Of a stretch of DNA of 64,000 nt, positions 8,969-18,819 are shown piece by piece. Below the pieces are notes generated by a model. That model searched no databases and was not told the DNA's origin. It was given only the letters and a program-made list of their open reading frames with translations. The position numbers were made by a program, and so were the translations under genes. Source of the stretch: DASYXZ01 sp035308965 (lineage in GTDB: Bacteria; Acidobacteriota; Terriglobia; UBA7540); assembly GCA_035308965.1 (NCBI GenBank), contig DATGFN010000060.1:124001-188000 (forward strand), in the 5' to 3' direction. Numbering within the stretch: position 1 is the stretch's first letter; the number at the start of each line of letters is the position of its first letter.

Positions 8969-10086
8969 AATTGATGATTGAATTCGATAATAGTACGGAT
9001 GCCGTGGTTCGGTTCGGGATGGGCAAAAATCTTCGGCACGTCTTCAAGACGGACCGACGCGGTTTCCAATTGATCGAGTTGCAGCGCGCCGTCCATATAC
9101 CAGTTTGCGAATTTGGGCAGGTCGTTTTGTGGGTCGATGTTGCCATAGATGCATCCCTGAACGGTCTGCTGCCGGCTCATGAATTGGCGAGGATTGAAAG
9201 ACATCAGCGCGTCGCGGGGCGCCGCGCCCACCAGAGTCAAGGCCCCGCCACGCGCCAGCATATCAATCCCCTGGGCCATGAGCGCGGGCTTGCCCACCAC
9301 TTCGAAAACGTGCTCCACACCGCGCCCGGCTGTCATTTTCTGAACCACCGCCACGGGATCGTCCACGCGATTATTCAGAATGTGGGTGGCGCCCAACAGT
9401 GCCGCGTGAGCCAGCCGGTCGTCATCCACATCGATGGCAATGATCAATGATGCGCCCGCGATTTTGGCCCCTTGAATCACATTCAAACCCACTCCACCGG
9501 CGCCAAACACGGCTACACCCTCACTCGCTTGAACTTTGGCGGTGTAAAACACGGCGCCGATACCGGTGGCCACGGCGCAACCGAGCAGCGCCGCCCGGTT
9601 CAGCGGCATGTCGCGCCGGATACTCACCGCTCCAGCCGCCGGCACGGTTACGAAGGGACAGAAAGTTCCGGCATTCAACAGCACGTTCAGCGGTCCGGCG
9701 CGCCAATAGACCCGGGGAGCCGCGGTTCCCTGGATGTCTTCGCAAAGGTCCGCGCGTCCCGACACGCACCGGCGGCACTTGCCGCATTTCACTTGCCAGT
9801 TGATGACCACGTGATCGCCAAGCTTCGGCCGTGCAACGCCTTCGCCTACGGCCTCCACCACGCCCGCGCCTTCGTGCCCAAGCAGAACGGGACACGCCCG
9901 CGCATCGCGTGTGGCGTCCAGATCGGTATGGCATATGCCGCTGGCGACAATCCGAACGCGGACCTCGCCCGGGCCGGGAAGCTCTACCACAATATCTTCG
10001 AGGGTGGGATTGTGCCCCAGCGCCGCCAGAACGATGCCGGAGGTTTCAATGGAGGAGGGATGGATCTTTTGTGGGCGAGTGACCAT
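8965..10086 (-). CDS. zinc-dependent alcohol dehydrogenase (MDR family)
   Basis: 373 residues from ATG 10086; a TTG at 10113 in frame is the alternative. Catalytic zinc ligands lie in SGICHTD and GHEGAG. The structural zinc lobe has four Cys (CGKCRRC...LC). The nucleotide-binding loop is FGAGGVGLNV and IAIDVDDDR suggests NAD preference. It resembles class III/NDMA-type or aryl-alcohol dehydrogenases. The cluster (ferritin-like protein upstream, creatininase-like gene overlapping downstream) points to oxidation of an alcohol or aldehyde released from a breakdown product. The exact substrate is unknown. Confidence 0.88.
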   Translation of the reverse strand: MVTRPQKIHPSSIETSGIVLAALGHNPTLEDIVVELPGPGEVRVRIVASGICHTDLDATRDARACPVLLGHEGAGVVEAVGEGVARPKLGDHVVINWQVKCGKCRRCVSGRADLCEDIQGTAAPRVYWRAGPLNVLLNAGTFCPFVTVPAAGAVSIRRDMPLNRAALLGCAVATGIGAVFYTAKVQASEGVAVFGAGGVGLNVIQGAKIAGASLIIAIDVDDDRLAHAALLGATHILNNRVDDPVAVVQKMTAGRGVEHVFEVVGKPALMAQGIDMLARGGALTLVGAAPRDALMSFNPRQFMSRQQTVQGCIYGNIDPQNDLPKFANWYMDGALQLDQLETASVRLEDVPKIFAHPEPNHGIRTIIEFNHQL

Positions 10087-10087
10087 G

Positions 10088-11404
10088 TCATGCCGCCCGG
10101 CCCATTTCAGCAATCAAGCCGCTCGCCACTTTGGTGATCCCGGCGATTTCGTCCGGCGTTGCGCTGGCCACGCATGCTCCCACAAGTTCTCCGCAACGCG
10201 CGCGGATGGCCTCGGCTTGCGCGGGGTCGCCGCCACGGACTTGAAGAAGTTCTTTCAGCCAATGTTTGCCGTAGCCCGCGTGGATGGTTTCATCGGCCCA
10301 GTCGAAATCCATATCGTGCTCGCTGAGCAAGTCGCCGTAGGTATGGAACAATCCCGCGCGCACCGGCTTATGGCGAATATTCTTGGTCTCAAAGAAATAC
10401 AACATGCCCAGCCTGTAGATCGGGTCCTGGCCCGCCGCGCTGTCATAGATGTAAGTGCCCAGGGGAATCCGGCCCGGATCAAGTCCCCACTCCGTCAGGC
10501 GCTCATAGCCCATCTGGCAATGGCGAGCCTCGTCGTAGGTCCATCGCGCCGCATCGCTAATCCATTCCCAGGGCAGGAGGTGGGCAAAGCTGCTCAGGAT
10601 GATGCCTCCCGTTTCCACCGCCCATACTTCATTGATGTGGCTGATGGCGGACCGGAGCTGCAGCTTGAGGCCTTCGCCATAGGGAAAAGAAGGATCGACG
10701 ATATCAGGCCAGTAAAAACGGCAGGGCCAGAAGCGCGGATCACGCGCTGGCTTGTCGGGAATTGCATAAGTTCGTGAGCCTGGAATAGCGGCTGTCTCGT
10801 GAGGCAGGGAGGAGGAATTCGCGCCTACGCCTCCGAGAGCGGCAAGTTGGGCGCTCATGGCAGCGGACCAGCGTGAGGCTGTACTGCGTTCTTCCGGGTT
10901 GGCGGCGAGTGCAGTTTCCGCCCAACGCTGCATCGAACGAATCTGCTCGTTCTTTTCATTAAGCGCCAGCTTCAAAAAACGGTGAGTGGGCCCATCGGCA
11001 ATGAAGTCCGACGCCGCAAGATAATCGTCATAGGCATCGCGCAACGCGGGCAACAACACTTTTCCAAGACCGAGAAGAAACGCGGGTACGGAAGGAGAAT
11101 CTTCGGCCTGATCGAACAGCGCCACCAAAGCGCGGTCCGGACCTTCCTCCTCCACTGTCCGGTTGGGAAATCGCAGCTCGAACACCCGCTCGCGCAATGC
11201 GTTGGCCGTCTGCGCGTTTTGCCAGATTAGGCGCGGAAGCGCGGTCTTGATATCGATGGACTCAATCAGAGGAAGCCACGCCGCCGTGCTGATTATAAGC
11301 GAGCGCTCGCAGAAGAAGAATCGTTTGAGGCTCTGCGCCGTGTCCTCGCGCATCCATTGCGCGCGGGGACTTCGACTCGTAAGGTAAGGATTGGCCTGGC
11401 TCAC
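10088..11404 (-). CDS. ferritin-like diiron protein of unknown function
   Basis: 438 residues, cytoplasmic. The C-terminal half is a four-helix-bundle ferritin-like domain with candidate iron ligands: E259/E264 in INEVWAVETGG, D291-E292-H295 in YDEARHC, E339 in YFFET, and E372/H375 in DETIHAGYGKHW. The N-terminal ~200 residues are helical and unassigned. I recognise the fold type but not a characterised family. Only one nt separates its stop from the ADH ATG, so the two are co-translated. An iron-dependent oxygenase or hydroxylase acting before ADH is a reasonable inference. Confidence 0.6.
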   Translation of the reverse strand: MSQANPYLTSRSPRAQWMREDTAQSLKRFFFCERSLIISTAAWLPLIESIDIKTALPRLIWQNAQTANALRERVFELRFPNRTVEEEGPDRALVALFDQAEDSPSVPAFLLGLGKVLLPALRDAYDDYLAASDFIADGPTHRFLKLALNEKNEQIRSMQRWAETALAANPEERSTASRWSAAMSAQLAALGGVGANSSSLPHETAAIPGSRTYAIPDKPARDPRFWPCRFYWPDIVDPSFPYGEGLKLQLRSAISHINEVWAVETGGIILSSFAHLLPWEWISDAARWTYDEARHCQMGYERLTEWGLDPGRIPLGTYIYDSAAGQDPIYRLGMLYFFETKNIRHKPVRAGLFHTYGDLLSEHDMDFDWADETIHAGYGKHWLKELLQVRGGDPAQAEAIRARCGELVGACVASATPDEIAGITKVASGLIAEMGRAA

Positions 11405-11532
11405 GCAAAATCCAACTTTTTAATATGCTACTTAAATTTTAATGCTCGATCAGAGTGCAGAAACCGATCTCCCCTCCATCTTACCATTCCCCCAAGGTCC
11501 GGTGATTCATGTTTGCGAGACTGACTCTCGCT

Positions 11533-12507
11533 TCACTGGTCCTTACGTTTGTTCTCGACCCAGGCTGGAATGTTCAGCCCCAATCTTTCACACCATTCCA
11601 AAACTTCCGCCAGGCGTGGCAACGCAGGAATCACGCCTTCCCTTGTGACCGCCAAGCCGCCCGCGACAACGGCAAATCTCACCGCGGATTCCAAATCTTC
11701 GCCGCGCGCGAGACTCACCGCCAGCCCGGCATTGAACGCGTCACCCGCACCCGTAGAATCGACGGAGGTCACCGAAATCGCCGGAATGTGTTTTTCAAAA
11801 TCCGCCGTGGCAATAAACGCGCCCTCTTCGCCGAGCGTTACAATTACCTGCCGGGGACCGCGCCGCAGCAAAGCCCGCGCCATTTCCGCAGGATCCGCTT
11901 TTGTTCCCGGTTCGAGGCCCAAGAGTGTTCGGGCTTCGCTTTGATTGGGCGTAAGGACGTCAACCTGTTGCAGCAAGGTCGGGGGCACGGCCCGCGCGGG
12001 TGCAGGGTTCAGGATGGTGACGGCTCGGTGGGCGCGGCCAAGTTTCATAGCGGCCTCCGCAGCCTCGATTGGAATTTCAAGCTGGGTCAGGACTACTTGA
12101 GCTGAGGAAAGCGCGCCCTCGCTCGCCGAGACCGCTTCGGCCGTGAGCAGATTATTGGCGCCGGCGTCGAGCGCGATGCAGTTTTCGCCTGTGCCCGACT
12201 TTACCAGGATAAAACCCACTCCCGTGGGAAGGTCAGCCTCCTGCCGCAGCCAGGCCGAATCCACGCCTTCATCCCGGTACAACTTGAGAGCCATGTCAGC
12301 GAGCGCGTCCGTGCCGATGCGAGCTACGAAGCTGACTTGGGCGCCAAGTCTCGCGCATGCCACGGCCTGGTTCGATCCCTTGCCGCCGTGATCCATCCGA
12401 TAGCCGGCGCCGAGCAGCGTCTCCCCGGATTCGGGGAAGCGCTCGACTTTCATGGTGAGCCCGACGGCAAAACTTCCCACCACGGCGATGCGAGCGTCGC
12501 GATTCAT
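11533..12507 (-). CDS. rbsK: ribokinase (PfkB family), copy 1
   Basis: 324 residues from ATG 12507 (TTG and GTG codons lie just upstream in frame). PfkB signatures are present: an early VGSFAVGLTMKVERFP, substrate loop GGKGSNQA, and the C-terminal catalytic and anion-hole motif DSTGAGDAFNAG. It phosphorylates D-ribose or a related pentose with ATP. It is at the 5' end of the - strand cluster, divergent from the FG-GAP/ASPIC gene, with a 26-nt dyad between them. The canonical early NxD is replaced here (FAVGLT), so sugar specificity may deviate from ribose. Confidence 0.82.
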   Translation of the reverse strand: MNRDARIAVVGSFAVGLTMKVERFPESGETLLGAGYRMDHGGKGSNQAVACARLGAQVSFVARIGTDALADMALKLYRDEGVDSAWLRQEADLPTGVGFILVKSGTGENCIALDAGANNLLTAEAVSASEGALSSAQVVLTQLEIPIEAAEAAMKLGRAHRAVTILNPAPARAVPPTLLQQVDVLTPNQSEARTLLGLEPGTKADPAEMARALLRRGPRQVIVTLGEEGAFIATADFEKHIPAISVTSVDSTGAGDAFNAGLAVSLARGEDLESAVRFAVVAGGLAVTREGVIPALPRLAEVLEWCERLGLNIPAWVENKRKDQ

Positions 12508-12524
12508 CACCAACCTCAGTTACA

Positions 12525-12550
12525 ATGCTTCAGCCCCGGAGGGGAAGCAT
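12525..12550. promoter_or_regulatory. dyad between divergent genes
   Basis: ATGCTTC...GAAGCAT arms flank a CCCC/GGGG core in the 95-nt gap between a ribokinase gene (-) and the FG-GAP/ASPIC gene (+). The position suits a shared operator, but no regulator is identified. Confidence 0.35.
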
Positions 12551-12602
12551 AACACACGAATTCGCGCTGCCCTGAGCTTCGCTAACGCACAGAGGTTATA
12601 GA

Positions 12603-15600
12603 TTGGGTAGAAAATCCAAAACGTTTCGGCTCCCAAACCCTGGACGCCGGGATTTTTTATCCAAGTCATGCCAGTGGGCATCCGCCGGACTGATGGATTC
12701 GCCGTTGCGAAGTTTTCCGTTTGCTGCCTCTTTTCAATCTGAATCGAATTCTGCCCCCCACGAGCTGGATGATCGGCTCTCGCCTCACTATCGTCAACCA
12801 GCACCCATAGACGCGATACTCCGCCATGTCGAGCCGGGCTTGGACGCGTTCATCACAGAAAAGCATGCCGAACAGATCAAAGCGGTGCTGGAGAAATGGA
12901 GCGAGGCGCTCACCAAATCGTCGGCCTTGTCGGGCGCGCTTGAGAATTCAATTTCACAGAATCTGCGCGCGTCCAGCCTGGCTCCATCGCAGCGCCGGCC
13001 CATGCGGCCCTTGGCAGGCCTTGAAGTTTATCGCAACCAGTTTGCCGGCACACTTGACCTGGGCCGATCTCAATTTATCGATGGGCTGCGAAAGTTTGTC
13101 GGTATTTACTCAAAAATAGAAACGGCCGAATTCAAAGTGACGAGAATCTCGTTGACCGGAAATCCCGACCAACCGGGGAAAATCCAAACGCGCATACGCT
13201 ATGACCTGGTGGGTCGTGGCACAGATTTTCATCGTGGCGAACGAGTTGGCTATTGGGACCTCGAATGGGAGAGCGATTCCGCAGGTTCATGGCGGGCGAT
13301 CAACTGGCAAGCGCTCGAAGAAACCGAAAGCCGGACGTCCGCTGCAGTCTTCGTGGACATTACCGGTCGGGCGCTCGGCTCCGCTGCGTCCTACCAGCAA
13401 CAAATTATTTATGGGGCTGACCACTGGCGCACGGTGCTGGACGGCGCCAGCCGCATCGATGTGTATGGAAACAACGGTATCGCGGTTGGGGACATGGATG
13501 GGGATGGCTTCGACGATGTTTACGTTTGTCAACCGTCGGGTTTGCCGAATCGTCTTTATCGCAATCGTGGTGACGGCACGTTTGAAGACGTAACCGAGCG
13601 CGCAGGGGTGGACGTTTTGGACAGCACCTCGTGCGCGCTCTTTGCCGACGTGCGAAACAGCGGACATCAGGATTTGATTGTGGTGTGCGTGGATGGGCCG
13701 TTGCTTTTCCTTAACGATGGCGCCGCCGGATTTCAATTGAAGCCGGACGCATTCAAATTCGCCCAGCCGCCGCAAGGCACATTCACCGGCGCGGCGATGG
13801 CTGACTACGACGGCGACGGTCTGCTCGACATTTATTTCTGCCTCTACAGCTACTATCTGGGCCTGAACCAATACCAATACCCCACGCCTTACTATGACGC
13901 GCAGAACGGCCCGCCCAACTTCCTGATGCACAATCAGGGTGACGGGACCTTCGCGGACGTCACTGAGACCTCTGGCATGAACGCGAACAACAACCGGTAC
14001 ACGTTCACTTGCGGCTGGGTCGATTTTGATCGCGACGGGCGCCCGGACCTTTATGTAGTGAACGATTTCGGCCGGAAAAATCTTTATCGCAATAACGGTG
14101 ATGGGACGTTCGCCGATGTCGCGAGCGAAGCGGGCGTGGAGGACGTGGGCGCGGGCATGAGCGTCTGCTGGTTTGACTACGATAACGACGGCCAGCAGGA
14201 CCTCTATGTTGCTGACATGTGGTCGGCAGCCGGTGGCAGGGTGAGTACGCAGGGGAACTTTCTGGAGGACGCGCCGGAGGACATACGCGCGTTGCTTCGC
14301 AAACACGCGGGAGGCAATTCGCTGTTTCACAATGGCGGCAACGGCCATTTCGCGGACACGAGCGCGGATGCCGGCGTTCAAATGGGCCGCTGGTCATGGT
14401 CCAGTGACGCTTGGGACTTTGACCACGACGGCTATCCCGACCTCTACATCGCCAACGGAATGATTTCGGGCCCGGACAGGCGCGAACTCTCCAGCTTCTT
14501 TTGGCGGCAGACCGTGGCCCAAACGCCTGTGCGTCTCGACCCCAAGGAGCAGCCCGTTCCATCGCCCAGGTATGAGCTGGGATGGAACGCCATCAATGAA
14601 TTGATTCGTTCGGATGGAACCTGGGCGGGATACGAGCGCAACAATTTCTACGCCAACAATCGCGATGGAACGTTTTCCGAGATAGCGGGCACGGTCGGGC
14701 TCGACTTCATTGAGGATAGCCGTTCGTTTGCGCTGGCCGATTTCGATCGCGACGGGCGGCTTGAAGTATTCCTGAAGAATCGAAGTGGTCCGCAACTACG
14801 CATACTGCACAACGAAATGGAGAACCTCGGAACCTCCATCGCCCTCCGATTGGTCGGGCACAAAAGTAACCGCGACGCGATCGGAGCGGATGTCACTCTC
14901 GAGGTCGGGGGACTGCGGCAAGTCAAATTCGTCCAGGCGGGCGGGGGGTTTCTTTCGCAGCATACCAAAGACCTTCATTTCGGACTGGGAAGCACGCGCG
15001 ATCCCGTCCATGCGACCGTGCGTTGGCCGAGCGGCCTGGTGCAAACTTTTGAGAAATTGCCCATTGGAAATCTGATTCGGATCGAGGAAGGTGCAGGGGC
15101 ATTTCGTGCAGAACCATTTGTTGCTGGGAACGCGGCCGTACCACCCGTCGCTGAAATTTCAAAAGCGGACAGGATGGCCACGGTCCCAGTGGAAACATGG
15201 CTGCTGGCGCCCGTCGCCGCTCCGGATTTCTCTCTTCCCGATGTTACCGGCAGGATGCAAAAGCTTGCCGACTTTCGCGGACGTCCACTCTTACTTCATT
15301 TCTGGAAAACTTCGTCTTCCTCCGGGAAGGATTTGGAGCTTATCGAGCAGCGGCACTCGCGATGGGAGGCGCAGGGACTGCAATGCGCGAGCATTAATCT
15401 GGATGGGCGTGAGGAAGCGGCGAAGGTTCGTAGCCTGGTGCGCGGCAAACGCTATACTTTCCCCATCCTTCTGTCCATCGAGGAGACCGAGGCAGTTTAC
15501 AACATAATCTACCGCCACCTTTTCGACCGGCGGCGCAATCTCGGCATTCCCACATCTTTTCTGGTGGATGCGATGGGCCGCATCGTCAAGGTTTATCAGG

Positions 15601-16478
15601 GTCCGGTGAAGGCGGAAAGCATCGAAGCAGACTTTGTGCACATTCCCCAGACTGCCGCCGAACGCGGGGAAAATGGCCTGCCGTTTCCTGGCCGGCTCTA
15701 CGGAGCGGAATTCCACCGAAATCAATTCACTTATGCGTTGGTTTTTATGGAGAGAGGCTACGTGGACCAGGCTCTCGCAAGTTGCCAGCTTGTCTTGCAG
15801 CAAGAGCCTGAGAATGCCGAGGCGCATTATCTGCTGGGAATGATTTATCTGAATAAGAAAATGACCAGCGAGGCGCGCGCGAGTTTTGAGCGCACAGTTC
15901 ACACAGCGCCCACCCAGCCCAGCACCTGGCCTGACGCGTGGAACAACCTGGGAATGCTGGCGGCCCAGGAAGGGCGCAACGAAGACGCAATTGCAAATCT
16001 TAAAGAGGCGATCCGTCTGAATCCCAGCTACACGGTGGCGCTGGAAAATCTCGGCAACGTTTATCGCCAGCAGCATCGTTGGGCGGAGGCGCAAGCCACA
16101 CTGGTACGGGCGCTTGAAACCGATCCTAATGACGCCGACGCAAACTACGGGCTGGCTATGACCTTTGCCCAGCAGAGTGACACGCAGAATGCGGAGAAAT
16201 ATTTTGACGCCGCGCTCCGGCTGCGTCCCGATTACCCGGAAGCTTTGAATAATCTCGGCGTTCTTTACCTCAACACCCAACGCATCGACCAGGGTGTGAA
16301 ATCTTTTGAGACCTGCCTTCGAGTGGCGCCGGACTTCGACCAGTGTTACATCAACCTTGCCAAAGTTTACGCGCAGCGTGGCCAGGCGGGCCGCGCCGCG
16401 GAAACTCTGCGTCAGCTCCTAGCCCGTCATCCCGATCATGTCCTGGCCAAGCGAATGTTGGAAGAACTTGCCCGATAA
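12603..16478 (+). CDS. FG-GAP/VCBS-ASPIC/UnbV protein with thioredoxin-like and TPR domains
   Basis: 1291 residues from a TTG start; GRRDFLS at residues 14-20 resembles a Tat motif, suggesting export. Residues ~290-750 carry repeated VCBS/FG-GAP blades with calcium-binding DxDxDG-like loops (DMDGDGFDD, DYDGDGLLD, DFDRDGRPD). An ASPIC/UnbV domain follows (~770-860, ending WPSGLVQTFEKLPIG). Next is an AhpC/TSA-Redoxin-type fold (~885-1030), where the redox CxxC is SSSS at 904-907. About seven TPRs complete the protein. This is a known acidobacterial architecture with no assigned role; protein scaffolding on the cell surface or in the periplasm is the likely theme. The redox domain should be inactive as a thiol reductase. 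Confidence 0.8.
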   Translation: MGRKSKTFRLPNPGRRDFLSKSCQWASAGLMDSPLRSFPFAASFQSESNSAPHELDDRLSPHYRQPAPIDAILRHVEPGLDAFITEKHAEQIKAVLEKWSEALTKSSALSGALENSISQNLRASSLAPSQRRPMRPLAGLEVYRNQFAGTLDLGRSQFIDGLRKFVGIYSKIETAEFKVTRISLTGNPDQPGKIQTRIRYDLVGRGTDFHRGERVGYWDLEWESDSAGSWRAINWQALEETESRTSAAVFVDITGRALGSAASYQQQIIYGADHWRTVLDGASRIDVYGNNGIAVGDMDGDGFDDVYVCQPSGLPNRLYRNRGDGTFEDVTERAGVDVLDSTSCALFADVRNSGHQDLIVVCVDGPLLFLNDGAAGFQLKPDAFKFAQPPQGTFTGAAMADYDGDGLLDIYFCLYSYYLGLNQYQYPTPYYDAQNGPPNFLMHNQGDGTFADVTETSGMNANNNRYTFTCGWVDFDRDGRPDLYVVNDFGRKNLYRNNGDGTFADVASEAGVEDVGAGMSVCWFDYDNDGQQDLYVADMWSAAGGRVSTQGNFLEDAPEDIRALLRKHAGGNSLFHNGGNGHFADTSADAGVQMGRWSWSSDAWDFDHDGYPDLYIANGMISGPDRRELSSFFWRQTVAQTPVRLDPKEQPVPSPRYELGWNAINELIRSDGTWAGYERNNFYANNRDGTFSEIAGTVGLDFIEDSRSFALADFDRDGRLEVFLKNRSGPQLRILHNEMENLGTSIALRLVGHKSNRDAIGADVTLEVGGLRQVKFVQAGGGFLSQHTKDLHFGLGSTRDPVHATVRWPSGLVQTFEKLPIGNLIRIEEGAGAFRAEPFVAGNAAVPPVAEISKADRMATVPVETWLLAPVAAPDFSLPDVTGRMQKLADFRGRPLLLHFWKTSSSSGKDLELIEQRHSRWEAQGLQCASINLDGREEAAKVRSLVRGKRYTFPILLSIEETEAVYNIIYRHLFDRRRNLGIPTSFLVDAMGRIVKVYQGPVKAESIEADFVHIPQTAAERGENGLPFPGRLYGAEFHRNQFTYALVFMERGYVDQALASCQLVLQQEPENAEAHYLLGMIYLNKKMTSEARASFERTVHTAPTQPSTWPDAWNNLGMLAAQEGRNEDAIANLKEAIRLNPSYTVALENLGNVYRQQHRWAEAQATLVRALETDPNDADANYGLAMTFAQQSDTQNAEKYFDAALRLRPDYPEALNNLGVLYLNTQRIDQGVKSFETCLRVAPDFDQCYINLAKVYAQRGQAGRAAETLRQLLARHPDHVLAKRMLEELAR

Positions 16479-16539
16479 TCCCCTCCTGTCCGGCCTCACT
16501 TGATCTAACAATCCACAGGTATTCGATCCGGCAAAGATG

Positions 16540-16545
16540 TATAAT
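16540..16545 (+). promoter_or_regulatory. -10 promoter element upstream of the sugar permease
   Basis: A perfect TATAAT preceded by TG lies 111 nt upstream of the permease ATG at 16656. No good -35 is seen at 17 nt. Confidence 0.4.
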
Positions 16546-16655
16546 CGCGCTCTTTCAGGCGCCCTTTTAGTTTGGAGACTTTGCTTAAGGCAACGACTCC
16601 TTTACCAACTTGATCCGCCCAGCCCTCAAGAGTGCGGGGCGAAACGAGCGAGCAC

Positions 16656-17636
16656 ATGTTTATTCCGGGTTCTTTTACCGTAGCACTGGTGATGACAGTG
16701 ATGAGCGCCGTCTTCTGGGGATCTTGGGCGAACACCTACAAAGGCGCGAAGAACTATCGCTTTGAACTTTTTTATTGGGATTACATCCTTGGGGTTGTGA
16801 TTATTTCATTTGGATTGGCGCTGACCCTGGGCAGCATGGGCGCGAGCGGCGAGGGTTTTATCGCGAACCTGAGCCAGGCGACGTCATCGAATTATATTTA
16901 TGCGCTCAGCGCCGGATTTATATTCAACATTGCCAACCTGTTACTGGTGGCCGGCATTGACATCGCCGGACTTGCCGTCGCCTTTCCCATCGCGATCGGC
17001 ATCGCGCTGGTTGAGGGCGTGGTGCTCAGCTATGTCCTCCAGCCTCGGGGCAGTGCGCTATACCTAGGAGCAGGCGTGGCACTGGCCATCGCCGCCATTC
17101 TGTGTGATGCCATGGCGTACAGCAGTCTCAGCAGCTCCGGCCGCAAGGTCTCGGCAAAAGGAATCGTAGTGAACGTGGTCTCCGGCCTCCTGATGGGCGC
17201 CTTCGCTCCGCTCGTGACCAAGGCCATGACGGCGGGACATTCACTCACGCCTTACAGCATCGCCGCCATTTTCAGTCTGGGCTCATTTGTCTGCTGCTTT
17301 TTCGTCAACATTTATTTCATGCGCCATCCGCTGGTGGGCGAGCCGGTAGACTTCTCAGGATTCCTGCCCGCGGGTGCGCGTAATCATTTTTTTGGGATTG
17401 CAGGCGGAATGGTGTGGGGCCTCGGCACTTCGTTTAACTTTATTGCCGGAGGATTTGTGGGCGTGGCGATTTCCTACGCCATCGGCCAATCGGCGCCCAT
17501 GATTGCCGCCCTGTGGGGCGTGCTGGCCTGGAAAGAATTCGCCGGGGCGGGGACGAAATCCTGGATCTTCCTCGGCCTTATGTTTGTATTCTATCTGGCC
17601 GCGGTCACCATGATTGCATTCGCATACCAGGGTTGA
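16656..17636 (+). CDS. GRP (glucose/ribose porter)-type sugar permease, DMT superfamily
   Basis: 326 residues from ATG 16656 (a GTG at 16632 is the alternative). About ten hydrophobic helices are seen. The N-terminus VMSAVFWGSWANTYKG is the signature of the GRP sugar-uptake/RhaT-like branch, in which FWGSWANT is strongly conserved. Members import ribose, glucose or rhamnose by proton symport in the inner membrane. It lies directly upstream of a secreted nucleoside hydrolase homologue and a ribokinase, fitting import of ribose or another sugar released outside the cytoplasm. Confidence 0.8.
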   Translation: MFIPGSFTVALVMTVMSAVFWGSWANTYKGAKNYRFELFYWDYILGVVIISFGLALTLGSMGASGEGFIANLSQATSSNYIYALSAGFIFNIANLLLVAGIDIAGLAVAFPIAIGIALVEGVVLSYVLQPRGSALYLGAGVALAIAAILCDAMAYSSLSSSGRKVSAKGIVVNVVSGLLMGAFAPLVTKAMTAGHSLTPYSIAAIFSLGSFVCCFFVNIYFMRHPLVGEPVDFSGFLPAGARNHFFGIAGGMVWGLGTSFNFIAGGFVGVAISYAIGQSAPMIAALWGVLAWKEFAGAGTKSWIFLGLMFVFYLAAVTMIAFAYQG

Positions 17637-17665
17637 AGTCCCGACTCCTACGCCGAGGAACACAA

Positions 17666-18754
17666 ATGAAGCGTCGTAGTATTCTATGGTTTGTTGCCAT
17701 CATCATCATTTGCTCCCTGCCCGCAAGGGCGCAGGGCAAACGCAAAGTGATCCTCGATCAGGATGCTCTGGGCCCGGCGGGAACCGACCTGAATTCAATT
17801 CTAATTTTCCTCCAGTCGCCCGATGTCGAAACGCTTGGCATCACCGTGGTTTCCGGGGACGGCTGGCGTGATGAAGAAGTGGCCCACACCTTGCGATTGC
17901 TGGAGATTATAGGCAGGACGGACATTCCCGTGGTTCCGGGCGCGGTGTTCCCCTTGGTCAACAGTCCGGAGGGCATGGAGAACTGGCAAAAGCAATACGG
18001 GAAAATCCGCTACATGGGTGCGTGGCATGCTGAATATCCCGGATGGAAATACCACGATCCCTTCGTCGTTCCCGAGCTGGAAGAAGGGAATCCGAAAATC
18101 AGGCCGTCCCATGAAGACGCTGCCCATTTTCTGGTTCGAATGGTGCGTCAGTATCCGCACCAGATCACGATTTATGCCGCGGGGCCGCTCACCAATCTGG
18201 CGCTTGCCCTCACCATCGATCCGCATTTTCCAGAGCTGACCAAAGAATTAATCGTAATGGGCGGCAGCATGAATCCTGCCACGGACAATCCGGAATTCAT
18301 CCATAATCCGCAACGCGAATTCAATTTCTGGTGCGACCCGGAAGCGACACACGCCGTGCTGCACGCGCATTGGCCCAAGATCATTTGCACTACGGTGGAC
18401 ATCTCGGTGAAAACCCGGGTGCGCCAGGAAATGCTCGACGAAATTGGAAAATCAAAATTGCCGGTGGCGCAGTATATTTCAAAATACACGCGGACCTATG
18501 GTTACAGTTACATGTGGGATGAACTGGCGGCCGCGGCGTGGATCGACCCCAGCATTATCACCAAGGAAGAAATGATTTACATGGACGGCGAAATTGACCA
18601 TGGAGCGGGTTACGGAAACACTTTGAGTTGGGCTCCCGGGTACAACCCCGGGCTTGGCGAACAACTGGTGCACGTGCAGGTTGATTTGGACACAAACAAG
18701 CTTTACCAGCTTTTCGTGCGCCTGATGACCAGCCCCACGCCGGGCGCACAGTAG
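17666..18754 (+). CDS. secreted nucleoside hydrolase family protein, copy 3
   Basis: 362 residues from ATG 17666, with GAGGAA 7 nt upstream. The signal peptide core is ILWFVAIIIICSLPARAQ, with cleavage near residue 22. Family motifs: KVILDQD (D31, D33), then GPAGTD (D41), ITVVSGDGW, NFWCDPEA and YSYMWDELAAAAWIDPSIIT. As in the other two copies, only one Asp of the DD pair remains. It lies between a sugar permease (29 nt upstream) and a ribokinase (65 nt downstream), the best-supported functional unit in this island: cleave outside, import, phosphorylate. Confidence 0.87.
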   Translation: MKRRSILWFVAIIIICSLPARAQGKRKVILDQDALGPAGTDLNSILIFLQSPDVETLGITVVSGDGWRDEEVAHTLRLLEIIGRTDIPVVPGAVFPLVNSPEGMENWQKQYGKIRYMGAWHAEYPGWKYHDPFVVPELEEGNPKIRPSHEDAAHFLVRMVRQYPHQITIYAAGPLTNLALALTIDPHFPELTKELIVMGGSMNPATDNPEFIHNPQREFNFWCDPEATHAVLHAHWPKIICTTVDISVKTRVRQEMLDEIGKSKLPVAQYISKYTRTYGYSYMWDELAAAAWIDPSIITKEEMIYMDGEIDHGAGYGNTLSWAPGYNPGLGEQLVHVQVDLDTNKLYQLFVRLMTSPTPGAQ

Positions 18755-18819
18755 GGGTTGGCTGGGTCCGCCCGGTCTGCCAGCCATCCGCCCCGAAAAT
18801 CATTTACAGGAGCACGCTC

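Noticed and set aside
13287..14381. Long - strand open frame opposite the FG-GAP/ASPIC gene
   Set aside because: Composition is Val/Arg/Ala-rich antisense of the DxDGD repeats; no recognisable domain.
15291..16280. Long - strand open frame opposite the TPR region
   Set aside because: Antisense of TPR codons; no start signal or family.
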